Shown piece by piece: positions 54,176 to 64,000 of a stretch of 64,000 nt of DNA (position 1 is the stretch's first letter; the number at the start of each line of letters is the position of its first letter). The stretch is from NCBI GenBank assembly GCA_022570795.1, contig JAKUDP010000013.1, positions 1,426,001 to 1,490,000 of the forward strand, in the 5' to 3' direction. Below the pieces are notes generated by a model. The model was given only the letters and a program-made list of their open reading frames with translations. It did not search any database and was not told the origin of the DNA. Origin of the DNA: Sphaerulina vaccinii (Eukaryota > Ascomycota > Dothideomycetes > Mycosphaerellales > Mycosphaerellaceae). The position numbers were made by a program, and so were the translations under genes.

Positions 54176-55864
54176 TCAATGTGCAGTAGCCAAATCCTTG
54201 ACAGCGATTTGTGGATCGAAGTCCAGCGTAGCGCCCACAGCCTTGATGTCGAGAGGCAGAAAAAATGAAGCACTTGGACTTGCAATAGGCCTGGGGATAG
54301 TCTTCTGCCGAGTGTCGAACAGGGTCGCAGGCTTACTGCAAGGGTCTTTCTCAGCATCGACGGACGTGATCTTATCCTCAGAGGATGACTGCTCTGTGGT
54401 ATGTGGATCCGGGAACAGCTTATACTGGCTGTGCTGCGTTGTACGCTTCTCCGAGGCTACATCAACATCAGCCGACTCCTGCTCGCTGACGGAGGTGCCT
54501 TTAGGTTCAGGTTGTGTGCCCTCATTCGAAAGAGGGTTCTCTGGGAGTGGCCAGTTTTCCGTGCCTTGCTGTCCGACACTGATTGGCTGCGCTTGAGGTT
54601 GAGGTTCGCCCTCGGCTACAAGTTGGCAATCGGAACTGGGTCTGTCGAGCGTCGAGTGTAATGGAGTGGAGGGCAGTTCTTGAACATATTGCTGTGGCCC
54701 ACATGGAGGATGTGCTATGGCATCTGCTTGGTGCTCAACAACAGGCGAGTCTGGCCGAGAGACCAAGTCTCTATACTCCTGGACAGTTCTCTGCTGCTCA
54801 ACGGCAGGAAGTTCAGCCACAAGCGCCTGATCCTTCAGCAGGACTTGCTTACCGTCTCCCTCAAGCTCTGCAACCTGATTTGCGGGTGGCAGTTCATCCT
54901 GCTGCTCACTGACTTCATCGAAGTTGGTGAAATCTGCCATGATATCGAGTAGAGGGTGGGCACCGAGTGGCAGTTCTGGTAAAGGCTTAAACCCGGTGAG
55001 ATCGAGCGACTTCTTCTCCTGGCTACTCTTCTGATCAAGCGATAGCTTGATGCTGCCTGAAGCGCGAGGAGGTTCTTGTTCCTCATCCACCAGCTCCTCA
55101 GGCTCGTACATCTGAGTGATGACGAGCGAAAATTTACGCTCAGCTCGCACGCGTTCGCGATCTTCCTTATGCATATACCAATGCGCTTCTCGTTGAAAGA
55201 TCTTGCTATGTTGCGAGGGTGAGTTCTGAGCAGCTTCGCTAAGCTCAATTCGGGCGAGTAGTCCACGCTCAGCAAAGTATCCTTCATTCCACTGGCGAAG
55301 CAGATCGCCCAGACTGTCTGCGGAGTCGTCCTTAAGTCCTTCCTTGACCTTCTCCTCTTGTATACGTTGGCTCTTATTGCGACCAATGTGGTAGCTGTCC
55401 GGTGAGGAGGTAGTCACAGCCGCTGCAGTTCCAATGGCCCAGACTTTGGCACGTTCGGCTGCGCTCAGCCTAGCAGTATCCACGACTTGATTCGTGAACT
55501 TCTCCCACATGATGGGATGGACCTTGAGATCAAAGAGTCCAGGGTGGTATGCAAAGCCAGTGGTCAGGAGTGCGCCCTTTGTATGAATGCGCAGGGAGTT
55601 CGGCGCTGGTGGATGTGGGCTTCTGACAGAGCTGTCGGCGCTGAAGCTGCTCCTGATAGACTTTCGAGATGCACCATTGAGGCTCTCTGGGCTGTAGGCT
55701 TTTGCACTATCATTCCTAGCACGAGAGCTGCTGCTCGCGCCGGGTGGTGTACTAGGTCGATCTCTCATGTAAGACATTCGATGGCTTCTGTTCTTTTGCA
55801 GTTTTCGAGGACTTGGTGAACGACATTTCAGACCAGCCTCCGTGACGGTGATCGGCTGTAGCAT
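54176..55864 (-). CDS. Fungal hypothetical protein, largely disordered, 562 aa
   Basis: A single exon. After a Ser/Arg/Pro-rich N-terminus there is a conserved-looking globular part (about residues 95-245): FAYHPGLFDLKVHPIMWEKF, RLSAAERAKVWAIGTAAAV, LLRQWNEGYFAERGLLARIE and HKEDRERVRAERKFSLVITQ. This occurs in uncharacterised ascomycete proteins. The C-terminal 300 residues are Glu/Gln/Pro-rich and probably unstructured. No membrane or export signal and no enzymatic motif. The start is the first Met, closely preceding conserved sequence; a further 5' exon cannot be excluded. Confidence 0.75.
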   Translation of the reverse strand: MLQPITVTEAGLKCRSPSPRKLQKNRSHRMSYMRDRPSTPPGASSSSRARNDSAKAYSPESLNGASRKSIRSSFSADSSVRSPHPPAPNSLRIHTKGALLTTGFAYHPGLFDLKVHPIMWEKFTNQVVDTARLSAAERAKVWAIGTAAAVTTSSPDSYHIGRNKSQRIQEEKVKEGLKDDSADSLGDLLRQWNEGYFAERGLLARIELSEAAQNSPSQHSKIFQREAHWYMHKEDRERVRAERKFSLVITQMYEPEELVDEEQEPPRASGSIKLSLDQKSSQEKKSLDLTGFKPLPELPLGAHPLLDIMADFTNFDEVSEQQDELPPANQVAELEGDGKQVLLKDQALVAELPAVEQQRTVQEYRDLVSRPDSPVVEHQADAIAHPPCGPQQYVQELPSTPLHSTLDRPSSDCQLVAEGEPQPQAQPISVGQQGTENWPLPENPLSNEGTQPEPKGTSVSEQESADVDVASEKRTTQHSQYKLFPDPHTTEQSSSEDKITSVDAEKDPCSKPATLFDTRQKTIPRPIASPSASFFLPLDIKAVGATLDFDPQIAVKDLATAH

Positions 55865-56586
55865 TGTGAACGAGGTGTGTCTGAACAGTTAGTGATACTG
55901 CAGTAAGTTCTACTCACGAACAGCAAAACCGCGTCTGCGTGCTCTCTTGAAGCAATCGTCCCATCGCAACAGCGACTGATACGCTCGACCGCCTTCGTCG
56001 CCATCGCCGTCACTAAGCTCATCATCTCGATGCGCATGGTAGTGATAGCCGATAGAACTGGATCAAGGTTCGCGTTCGTGTTTGAGTAGTGTCGTCTGAA
56101 GGAGGAGGCTGTGGGTGTCTTTTCTTGGCGATGCACGTGAATACGCGTGGTGGTGGTCCTTGCTCTCGTGTGGTCCCCTTACTCTTACTCTTACTCTTAC
56201 TCTTACTCTTACTCTTCCTGTTCCTTTAGCTTGCTTTCCATCACTACCATGTCGTTCATCAGTCTCTTATCATCCAGGCGCCTCTTTGATTTACTACGCA
56301 GTTGTCATTCAATCGACAGTAGGCCATCTTTGCGCAGTTCGCGACCCTACGGTGAGAGGGCCTTTGTCCAAATGGACTGCTCAAGTCTCGTCGAACACGC
56401 GTGGTGTGCATGACACGCATGCGAAAGCATATTACCCCTGATCACGTCGTAACCTCCACCCTCTGCGACTTCTCGTGCTTCTCGTAGAGTCCTACTCTCA
56501 TACCATCTTCAGAGCTTGCCACAAGCACATCAGCAGAGTCTCATCTGTGCGTAAATCTGTTCCGCCATCTTCGTGCGGCGCAGAAG
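55865..56586. other. Divergent promoter region with microsatellite
   Basis: About 720 bp between the starts of the 562-residue gene (minus) and the 154-residue gene (plus). It contains a hexanucleotide microsatellite at 56179-56214. Short frames over the repeat are not credible genes. Confidence 0.4.
56179..56214 (+). repeat. (TTACTC)6 microsatellite
   Basis: Six perfect hexamers TTACTC in the promoter region between divergent genes. Confidence 0.95.
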
Positions 56587-57163
56587 ATGCTCAGATTTAG
56601 CAGGCGCAACGTCCGCGGTAGAGGATGTTATAAAAAAGGCTATCGCCAGAATGGAGATCTGTTCATCCAGCTCAAGAGATCATATGCAGGCTTCTCGCGG
56701 CAGGTCGACTGCAACGAGTACTACCCTGTCACACAACTGATCTCATACATGGAAAGTATGTATCATCTTGAAGTAGTATGGCTCCAGGCTGATCTGCTGC
56801 GATTTTACAGATCACGTGGAAGGTGAAGACCTTCCTGGCCCTCTGCCTGAATGGCTCCATGTCGAGTTCCACTATCGACGACAGCTCCTTGAGCCTTCTG
56901 ACGAGATGGTGTGCCGCATCATGGACGGAGGCGAAACCGCATATGCCAAGGTAGGATATGTTGTTGAGCTGTCCTCCGGCTTGTCTCTCCGCTAATGGAT
57001 GCACAAGATTTTCGACGAGGAAGGCTATGAGTACTACTGGGATGGGAATATCTTCGGTCAAGGATCATGGGAACCAAAGCCATGTCGGCGACCAGTGCCA
57101 CGCGAGCTTATCCGATACCATGATGGGCGTCTGTATTGGGTCCTGGCGAGAGACGAGGATTGA
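56587..57163 (+). CDS. Small fungal hypothetical protein, 154 aa, three exons
   Basis: Exons 56587-56755, 56811-56950 and 57008-57163 join in phase to 154 residues. Each intron has GT...AG ends and a usable branch site (GCTGATC and CGCTAATGG). The product is rich in Arg, Tyr and Trp: GRGCYKKGYRQNGDLFIQLK, WLHVEFHYRRQLLEPSDEMV, YEYYWDGNIFGQGSWEPKPC and RRPVPRELIRYHDGRLYWVL. No membrane helix or signal peptide. I do not recognise the family; the splice-restored continuity and tryptophan/tyrosine pattern argue that it is real. Confidence 0.6.
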
Positions 57164-57526
57164 AGTGGCAAAAGGAGAAGTCGATATAGGATGTCAGTCG
57201 TCGGTCTCCTCGCGTTGCTTACCTCGGGAATGTAGATCTCCTTTTCACATGAGATCTTCGGTAATGCGCATTGTTGCCGGTGTCACCGTTGTTTGCTTTG
57301 AGAGTGGGGTTGTGGGTTTTTCGAACTTGTGTGAAGTTTGCAATCGAGACTTTAGCAATAACACTTGCAGATTCGGCTCGCACACAGAGCATTGATCATC
57401 ATGAGAGGCGGACTCCTCTCGACGCTGCTTCTGTCTACTGTTACCATCACCACTTCCGCGCACCAGCAAATTCGACCCGATACCCTCACGAACTTTTCGC
57501 TCGAACGAGGACCTCAAGTCCACATT

Positions 57527-58393
57527 ATGGACAACATCAGCGCGCCTCACCACGATGCCGGCGATGCGTACGTTGAGGCAACGATTGTGCGCTTGATCAG
57601 CAAGCTGTATACCACTCTCGCTCAGCTTGGTGGCGTTGACGCGGCAGCCATTGCATGGCCGCCACCTGGTGGACATCAGCTGGATCTGTCACAGCTCACA
57701 GATGAGCCACCAATGGACCAGAGGCTGATCTCGCTCTTGCAAAATCTGCCGATGATCAAGACTAGAACTCTACTAGCGCCCAACATGCTTGCACTCGACT
57801 ACCTGCAACCATCCGACCTCGTGATAAATCGTTATATCGATCGAGGCTACATATCTGCTGGCACGGGCGAAATGGTGGAGCCAGGCCCAGCGCCCTCGAC
57901 TGCTCTGCTTTTGGGCGAAGGACAGGACGATGAGTACCCTCGACTGGTGTTCGATGTGGCAGAAAGTGAGTATCGACTCCTCCAAAAGGTGCAGAATCAA
58001 CACTAATTACAAGACTCGATACGATACTTCAGTGACGAGATAAGCAACATCGATGAGTACTACCTCGGCGAGGATCACCCTGACCGCCTGTCAATCTACC
58101 TCAACAGCTACGCCAACCGAAAACCCGAATCCGCGACAGTATACTTGCAGCGTATGATTGACAACTACTTGGAAGCTGTATGGCTTCCATGTCGCTTCGC
58201 TATCTTCAGAATTTCCGAAGATCTGGTGAGAACGCTCAGATCTGTTGTGTGCAGTACATTCGGCTAACGCGTCTAGCCTGGTTTGAGCGAGGTGCGTCGC
58301 ATTCTGGTTGAGGACTATGGCTGGCCGCATCAATTCCGAGAAGACGACTGGAAGCGTGACGAAGATGCTCACTTCGAGATGGTGAAGTTTTAG
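57527..58393 (+). CDS. Fungal hypothetical protein, 255 aa (297 with upstream start)
   Basis: Exons 57527-57965, 58014-58225 and 58277-58393 give 255 residues from MDNISAPHHDAGDAYVEATI. The segments IVRLISKLYTTLAQLGGVDA, AIAWPPPGGHQLDLSQL and LSEVRRILVEDYGWPHQFRE belong to a lineage-specific ascomycete family, typically opening 'EATI.LL..IY..f..L..i..d.i.WPP..GH'. The function is unknown. An in-frame ATG at 57401 would add 42 residues that look like a signal peptide (MRGGLLSTLLLSTVTITTSA). I prefer the downstream start because the family begins there, but the alternative would make it a secreted protein. Confidence 0.65.
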
Positions 58394-58547
58394 CAAGACC
58401 ATACATGCATTTAGGCAAATGTCGCATCGGACAGCGGGCCGATACGACGCCCTATCGAGAGTGTTGAGAGTGAATCATGACTCATCATCACACTATAAGA
58501 TCTGATACTGTTCAAACGACTCCCAACACCGCCAACGTGCGCAACGT

Positions 58548-59270
58548 ATGATCAGCAGTCTAAGGAGAACCATGGCGATCGAGGACATCAGCAAGATTAT
58601 TCCTGGGCCAAAGATTAATGGCAAAGAGGCAGTAACGTTCGTCCTCTCTACAGCAGAACTGAGTCGTTCACCACTTCTCCCGAAGTCGTTGAAAACCATC
58701 AATGCTGCCTTTAGCAAATCCCACGCTTCTAAACCGGAGCTGCGCATGAGCAGCGGAGGCGACAGGCTCAGATCTACAGAAGAGTTCCTCGCTGCATTGA
58801 GTGGCGACCCAGAGTCTTTCGTTCTTGTCATTACTTATGCTGGCACTGATGATGTGGTTGGTACCGCGAGTTGTCGAAGATACCATGGCCCATCAAAGAA
58901 CAAGCCGGGCGATCGCAACACCCCCTGGACACGAACTCTTGACGTCGCTCCCGATACTGAAGAATGGGAGCTGAAGTTGATGGCTACAGATGTCAACGCT
59001 CAAGGGCAAGGTCTGGCCGGATACATGATGAAGGCTGTCGAGGAAGAGCTCAGAGAGCGCTTTCATCTCAAGCACAGTACCGCTGGTGGCTCTGGAGGAC
59101 CGCAGCCGAACAAGCTCAAGATGGTCATCTGCACACCTCTGGAACTGACTGGAGACTTCTATCTACGCAGAGGCTACACAACGGACTACCAGACTTGGCG
59201 AGGAGAAGACTATAACTTCCACATTGTATTCATGCACAAAATGATTGAATATACCTCCAGCACACAATGA
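58548..59270 (+). CDS. GNAT-family N-acetyltransferase
   Basis: A single exon of 240 codons (Met at 58572 is an alternative start). The acetyl-CoA-binding motif A is clear: LKLMATDVNAQGQGLAGYMM, with the Q/R-x-x-G-x-G/A pattern, preceded by a beta-strand (FVLVITYAGTDDVVGTASC). Motif B follows: KMVICTPLELTGDFYLRRGY. It transfers an acetyl group from acetyl-CoA to an unknown amine. The gene converges with the methyltransferase gene; only 5 bp separate the stops. Confidence 0.85.
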   Translation: MISSLRRTMAIEDISKIIPGPKINGKEAVTFVLSTAELSRSPLLPKSLKTINAAFSKSHASKPELRMSSGGDRLRSTEEFLAALSGDPESFVLVITYAGTDDVVGTASCRRYHGPSKNKPGDRNTPWTRTLDVAPDTEEWELKLMATDVNAQGQGLAGYMMKAVEEELRERFHLKHSTAGGSGGPQPNKLKMVICTPLELTGDFYLRRGYTTDYQTWRGEDYNFHIVFMHKMIEYTSSTQ

Positions 59271-59275
59271 GGTAC

Positions 59276-60368
59276 TCAATGCCCCCATTTCGCTATCCAC
59301 TCTGGCTTTCGTCCAGTCGTCACAACGACTTTGCGGTACTTCTTGACATCTGAGAACAAGCACTCTTGTGCGCATCTCAATGTCTCCGCCGAAAACTCAT
59401 CGTTGAATACACCATCCGATTGCAAGCTCTTACAATACCTCACATACACATCGAAAAGGTCCTCCTCAATTATCCTTTCGTCGAAGTCTCGGAGGTCTCT
59501 CCTCACATCCGCAGCCATGGAATTGACACCAAGAGGCAGTCTATACTCTTGCACACGAATATCGACAAATCCGGAATTCCTTAGCCATTCCGCCGCGGTC
59601 TCTCCAGCTTGTTCCCCAGCATGACTAAATCTTCCCGCAGCTGTGAGTGCGCCAACCAATTGGACTTCCCAGTCTTGATCAGGATATGGTTGATCGTCCT
59701 CTGTCAATATCGGTCCTGCTATGTCACAGCACTCAATATAGCCATTGGGCTTCAGCAGCTGGAATTCCCTCTTGATGAAAGCGACTGGATCTACTTGGTG
59801 AACGAGTACCAAGCGATTGTAGCACAAGTCGAAGAGTCCTTCTCTCGCTTCTAAGCCAGACTTTCCGTCTGCTGGCGTCCACTCAGTCGGACGCTGCGTG
59901 ACAATGTTACCTTGGAAGAAGGTCACATTTTCGGGATACTGCCGGATCTGCGGGACAGGCGAGAGATCTATGCCATATGCTTGAGCTTTTGAAAATTGCT
60001 CTGCAAGCGTCTTGGTGACGAAACCAGTGCCGCATCCGACATCCAGTACTCTCTGGACAGCTTTCGGGTTCAATGGCGCGTGGACCACTTTGTGGTCCAT
60101 CATCGCAGAAAAGAGTCTGGCTTGCGTTCGAGACGAGCGTGCTCCGGCGAACTGTTATTGCAAGTCAGCATGACATTCTCGAGGCCTGGCTACAAATACA
60201 ACACACTCATTCGGCAGCATGTACTTGGCTTGCGGATCGTGGTGCTGGCTCCGATCTTGGAGACCCGAGTCGATCTGTATCGGTGCTTGTCAGTCAATTC
60301 GATCAGGCAGCATTCTGGAGACTTGGAAGTCATGTCAAGCCTACCCGAGACATATCGTTTGTCGCCAT
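59276..60368 (-). CDS. SAM-dependent methyltransferase with one frame break
   Basis: The gene can be traced to a tiny first exon, 60368-60345 (MATNDMSR), a second exon 60274-60207 (IDSGLQDRSQHHDPQAKYML) and a third from 60151. In the third, SPEHARLE is followed in another frame by TQARLFSAMMDHKVVHAPL; one base seems to be missing near 60125-60132. From 60103 down to 59276 the frame is intact. It has motif I VLDVGCGTGFVTKTL, acidic loop GIDLS, and LLKPNGYIECCDIAG, a class I fold of the fungal LaeA/TdiE-like type. It methylates an unknown small molecule or protein. Without frame correction a product could only start at Met 60103 and would lack the N-terminal lid. Confidence 0.75.
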
Positions 60369-61864
60369 GATGGTTCCAATTGCTAGAAGAGATCCAGTGG
60401 ACACCTTGTGCGATGTCAATATATATGGACGCTCTCTTCCGGACTTTTCACCTATATCCGGCATGTGCGTGTGATCGCACACAACAACTATCGTAACCGT
60501 CGTGCCTGGCAAGATGATGATGATGTCTAATGCTGACTACGATTGATGCATGGATCGTGGGTCGATCGCGCATGGTTGCGTGGACTTAGTCGGCATTTCA
60601 CACCTATGAAAGCCCTAAACCCGGCCAACATTTCTTTTTCGACAACGCAGCAATCGAGGAACTCCTTGTCGTACCTGCACATATAGCTACGATATTACCA
60701 TAAAAGGTAGCTATCTGTCTGATACCATCTCCATTGGTTGGATGGCTATACGCAGCAGCCGGCGGAGGGTGGCGGATATGCTCGTCACCAGATAGCTATC
60801 TATCGCCACTTCCACAGGACTGCAATATGCCCAATGCGAAGTGTGTGGCCGCTCTGGAGATTATGCTGGTACTGAATCGTCCAGGTTACACTTTCATGTG
60901 GCTGAGCCAGAAGGTGCAGAAATTGAGTAGCGTTGTCGGTTGCGACTTTGCGTGGTGGAACCAGCACAGAAAACTGATACTGTACATGAACTCGAGCAAG
61001 CTCTTGTTGGACTTTACAGGTTGCTGCAGTCTTTATGCACTGCGCTCTAGATGCTCTTGGGTAAGCATGCCGAGACCGTCTAATCACTTCATGGCTCGCA
61101 CTAAGACCGCATCAGTCGCACGGACATAACTATAACTACTGGTACTTCGGTCCTGCTACAAGACTTCGCAGACTTGCGAAGCTTCTACATCCTGTGAAGG
61201 GTGCAGACGGCTTAACCTCGAAATAATTACTGCCAACAACACCATCTCGTAATTGAACCAATCAAATGCTGATAGTCTCTAAGCTTGTTGTAACGTCCAA
61301 GCAAGCTAAAATGAAGAACTTGCAAAGAAGCAAGAAAGGCGTTGTTATGCGATCGAGTCGTACGCTATACCGGCAAATTCGCTAACACTGACTTGTTCAC
61401 TCGGCTAATTCTTGGCATCGTCTCTTGAGGCGCATCCTTATGGACAACACAACTACATCGCTGCGCCCACGTGTTAGGGCTTTCCGGACTATCTCGCCTT
61501 CCAGACTGATCGCCGGCGATCCTCGATAGGATCGACGCCCCGTGACCGCCGGATTCGATCATATCGTTGGCATAATATTGTACAGTCAGGCCGGCTCTTT
61601 CGTTCTGCCTGGCGAGTAGGCTCTACCGCATTTGAAACATGTGCGACTGGCTCCAGTCACTCATGGCACGCCCTCAGTTATGCCAGAGCGGAGTTCCTAT
61701 TGTTCCGCCGGAATCAAATATGCGAGAAAAGCGCTAGAAGCCATATATCAGAACGTATCTTCCAGAATGAGTCATGTCTTCATAGACCTATAACACTATC
61801 AGCACCAAGACAGATAAGACATTCAAGACCACTGGCACTCCCTACTCAACACCCTGCCGTCGAA
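60369..61864. other. Gene-poor segment of about 1.5 kb
   Basis: The promoter side of the methyltransferase and secreted-protein genes, with no supported gene in between. A 131-codon plus-strand frame (60734-61129) has no domain content. Confidence 0.4.
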
Positions 61865-62546
61865 ATGAAGTTCATTGCCATCACCCTCGCCGCCCTCGCA
61901 AGCCTCACCATAGCAGCACCAACCAAGGAAGAAGAATACACCCAACCAGGTGTCGACCACTCCTATCACGATGTCCTCTCAAAACGCGTCGTAGCACCAG
62001 CTACAATCGCAGCATGGAAAGTCTTTGGAGTCGCTCTCGCCTCGAACTTCGCAGGCAAGACAATCGGCGAAAGAGTGCTCAACGACCAATTCGGCAAGCA
62101 GACCAAACGCGACAACGAGGCGGAACAAACTTTCGACGAAGCACGAGAAACTTTCATCAACAGATATACTCAAGCGCTCCTGAAGGAAGATCCGCATAAC
62201 GGGACTGCTGATGCTGCGGTTTGTGCTGGTGTTGGGTACTATGTTAGTGCTCCGAATGCGACGATATGGATTGCGAACTTTGAGTTTCAGTGGTTGGGGA
62301 GGGAACATGAGTGAGTTTGATGTGTCATGACGATGGATTATTGGATCAGTGTTGACTTCGAATGATTGATAGATATGATTGCGCCATCCTCGCGGGTCCA
62401 GTCACCGTCAATGTCGGAAATGCCACGGCTGCTGATGTGAGTCGAAGTCATTGCTATGACCGAACAAAGATCCTGACATTCATTAGTTTGCCTATGCAGC
62501 TCCTGCGAATTCCACTTATAAGAACGGTGTCCTTACTATCGCCTAA
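61865..62546 (+). CDS. Small secreted protein with Kex2 sites (effector-like)
   Basis: Exons 61865-62310, 62373-62436 and 62487-62546 give 189 residues. The start at 61865 opens a textbook signal peptide (MKFIAITLAALASLTIAAP). Two dibasic Kex2-type sites follow: LSKR before VVAPATIAAW and KQTKR before DNEAEQ. The mature part has only two cysteines (AAVCAG and YDCAIL), compatible with one disulphide, and several N-glycosylation sequons. I recognise no family. Size, export signal and processing sites fit a fungal secreted effector or a processed repeat-less pro-protein; the role is unknown. Confidence 0.75.
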
Positions 62547-62714
62547 GTAGTGTGACGTGAGCCCTTTGCAGTTCGTCACAGCTTCATGAGCAGAGCTGGC
62601 ATCTGCGAAGAGTTATAGAGGTTGTGGAAAAGTTAAGCAGTCTTGCAGCTACGAAGAATGAATAAAAAGATAGTGCAGCACACACTTTTAGAGGAGACGT
62701 CCTCACTTGCACGC

Positions 62715-63882
62715 TTACATCTGGCTCTTCAGCCACTCTATACCTGCGCACAAGTTCTGCACATATGTCTGTCCTTCTGGGACCGGTGGGAAGATCTAAC
62801 ATCGAGTTAGCACGTCTACTCAGGACGCATTGGCGCCTAACATACCCAGAAGTAGTGTGGCATGCCAGGATAGAAGTCAAGCTTCGTCTTGACACCAGCT
62901 TCTTCCAAAGCCTCCTGCATGACATACGCGTCGTCTCTCAGTGGGTCAAATTCGCACGCAGTGAAGTAGACTGGTGGGAAGTTCTTGTGGTTCTCAGTTG
63001 CCAGGATAGTGAACACATTAGGATCTTTCGGATCAACTCCGACATGCCTATCACATCGTCAGCATCAGTTAAGCAGGTCGATATGTTAGACGGAACATAC
63101 TTGTAGAAAGTCTCCATACTCTCCTTGTCGATGATTGGGACACCAGCCTTGTTCTCTTCGTATGACTTGTACTTTGACTTGTACTTCTCTGGTACAGTCT
63201 CCCAGTGCGTTGTGCATGGGACTTGGGCTGCGATGCCTTTGAGACTGCTCTTGAGCTCAGGATCTTGGACGATCTTGTTGGCGGCTTGTAGGGCGAGAGC
63301 TCCACCAGCAGAGCCACCGAGTGTGTACATCTTGGTGTTGTCGCCTCCGAAGGATGAAGCGTTCTTATGAGCCCACTTGTATACGGCCAATGTATCGTCT
63401 AGCTGTGCTGGCCACTTGTGCTCTGGCGAGAGTCTGTAATCAACATTGACGATCGCACTGTTCGTGTATTCGGAGATGGCCTGAATTATATCAGTCCACC
63501 CGCTGATCTTTAGTGTATGGATCGATCCGTACCGTGCACAATAGGTGATCAGCATTCAAATCACCTGTCATATATCCTCCTCCATGAGTGCTAGAAATTC
63601 ATCAGTAATGACAACAGATCTATTTAGGATGACTGTGACCTACTTGACACCAATAGGCAGACCTCCCTTGTGGCCTTTGGGTGTGTAGACACGATAGCCA
63701 ATGCCATTGACTTTGTCTTCCTGCACTTCGACATTCTCGGAAGGAGCAGGCATCATTGGTAACAAAGCTTGCACGAGCCCATCGTACATTGCCTTGATCT
63801 CTTCTGGCGAGCCGTGAAGCACAGCTCTACCGCCTGAAGCTGCCTCCCATGCCGTCCAGCTTGCCGCATAGTCGCCAGGCAT
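62715..63882 (-). CDS. Alpha/beta hydrolase, HSL-type esterase/lipase
   Basis: Five exons (63882-63644, 63590-63533, 63480-63101, 63047-62846, 62795-62715) splice in phase to 319 residues, standard for this family. The HSL oxyanion motif THGGGYMTG is encoded by the 58 nt second exon. The nucleophile elbow is GGSAGG (GxSxG). The acid residue is in CEFDPLRDDAYV and the histidine in FYPGMPHYFW. NVDYRLSPEHKWPAQLDD is the typical family segment. It hydrolyses short-chain esters or lactones, and no signal peptide is seen, so it is probably cytosolic. The start at 63882 (MPGDYAASWTAWEAASGGR) matches the family N-terminus. Confidence 0.9.
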
Positions 63883-64000
63883 CTTGTATTGTACTCTCGA
63901 GAGTCAGGCTGTAAGATTGTAGGAGTATTGCTGTTCTGAGCCGTAGGAGTATTGCTGTTCTGAGCTGTATAAGTATATTCTTCTGAGGGCTTCCAACATC
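63883..64000. repeat. Short direct repeat upstream of the esterase gene
   Basis: GTAGGAGTATTGCTGTTCTG occurs twice in tandem, at about 63919 and 63943, in the promoter region of the esterase gene. Confidence 0.8.

Noticed and set aside
56147..56441. Plus-strand frames across the TTACTC microsatellite
   Set aside because: They exist only because the hexamer repeat keeps frames open.
61091..61129. Frame ending MARTKTASVART, similar to the N-terminus of histone H3
   Set aside because: Only the first five residues match, a residue is missing and the frame stops at once; no other histone sequence nearby.
60734..61129. 131-codon plus-strand frame between methyltransferase and secreted-protein genes
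   Set aside because: Composition is not protein-like and no homologous family is apparent.

Overview
The window looks like a chromosomal segment of a filamentous ascomycete, most probably a plant-associated Dothideomycete. The clues are dense protein-coding genes on both strands, split by short introns (about 45-110 nt, GT...AG, with CTAAC/CTGAC-like branch sites), and fungus-specific families (Zn(II)2Cys6 factor, Clr5 domain, SLATT_fungal, monocarboxylate-type MFS). One 8 kb block is A+T-rich and stop-codon-riddled, the signature of repeat-induced point mutation (RIP). The class assignment is inference. I saw no rRNA, tRNA or CRISPR array.

Layout. 0-2.3 kb: no supported gene. 2.3-8.8 kb: a secreted choice-of-anchor-B/LVIVD protein, a multi-Myb-repeat protein with a possible mitochondrial presequence, a two-TM SLATT_fungal protein and an NmrA-like reductase. 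10.1-13.6 kb: a run of small tailoring-type enzymes (cupin, sulfotransferase-like, SnoaL-like, atypical SDR). 15.8-19.8 kb: an S10 serine carboxypeptidase and an MFS transporter. 20.3-20.8 kb: a 472 bp MITE-like element with 57 bp terminal inverted repeats between TA dinucleotides.

21.3-32.5 kb is a polysaccharide-flavoured block: an amidohydrolase, a cellulose-synthase-like GT2 enzyme divergent from a UDP-glucose 6-dehydrogenase, a GH12 endoglucanase and a Zn(II)2Cys6 regulator. Read together they could make, modify and regulate a beta-glucan or uronic-acid polymer (inference). 33.4-39.5 kb: an Mgr3-like mitochondrial membrane protein, a Clr5 plus ZZ-finger protein and an orphan gene.

39.9-40.2 kb holds the most striking item: a small secreted-type gene whose C-terminal half is a RALF (rapid alkalinization factor) domain, a plant peptide-hormone fold, with its frame broken once between signal peptide and RALF domain. 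It lies 2 kb from the transposon block, next to a second multi-Myb-repeat gene that also carries one frame break.

42.1-50.3 kb is a nested transposon island. A Tc1/mariner-type transposase relic is split by a Ty1/copia LTR retrotransposon (349 bp LTRs, 5 bp CTAAT target duplication, minus-strand orientation), all heavily mutated by RIP. 50.8-64 kb: a shortened 14-TM-type MFS gene, several fungal orphan genes, a GNAT acetyltransferase, a methyltransferase with one frame break, a small secreted protein with two Kex2 sites and an HSL-family esterase. Four conserved genes in the window each carry exactly one frame break in an otherwise intact reading frame, so draft-assembly indels must be weighed against real gene decay.
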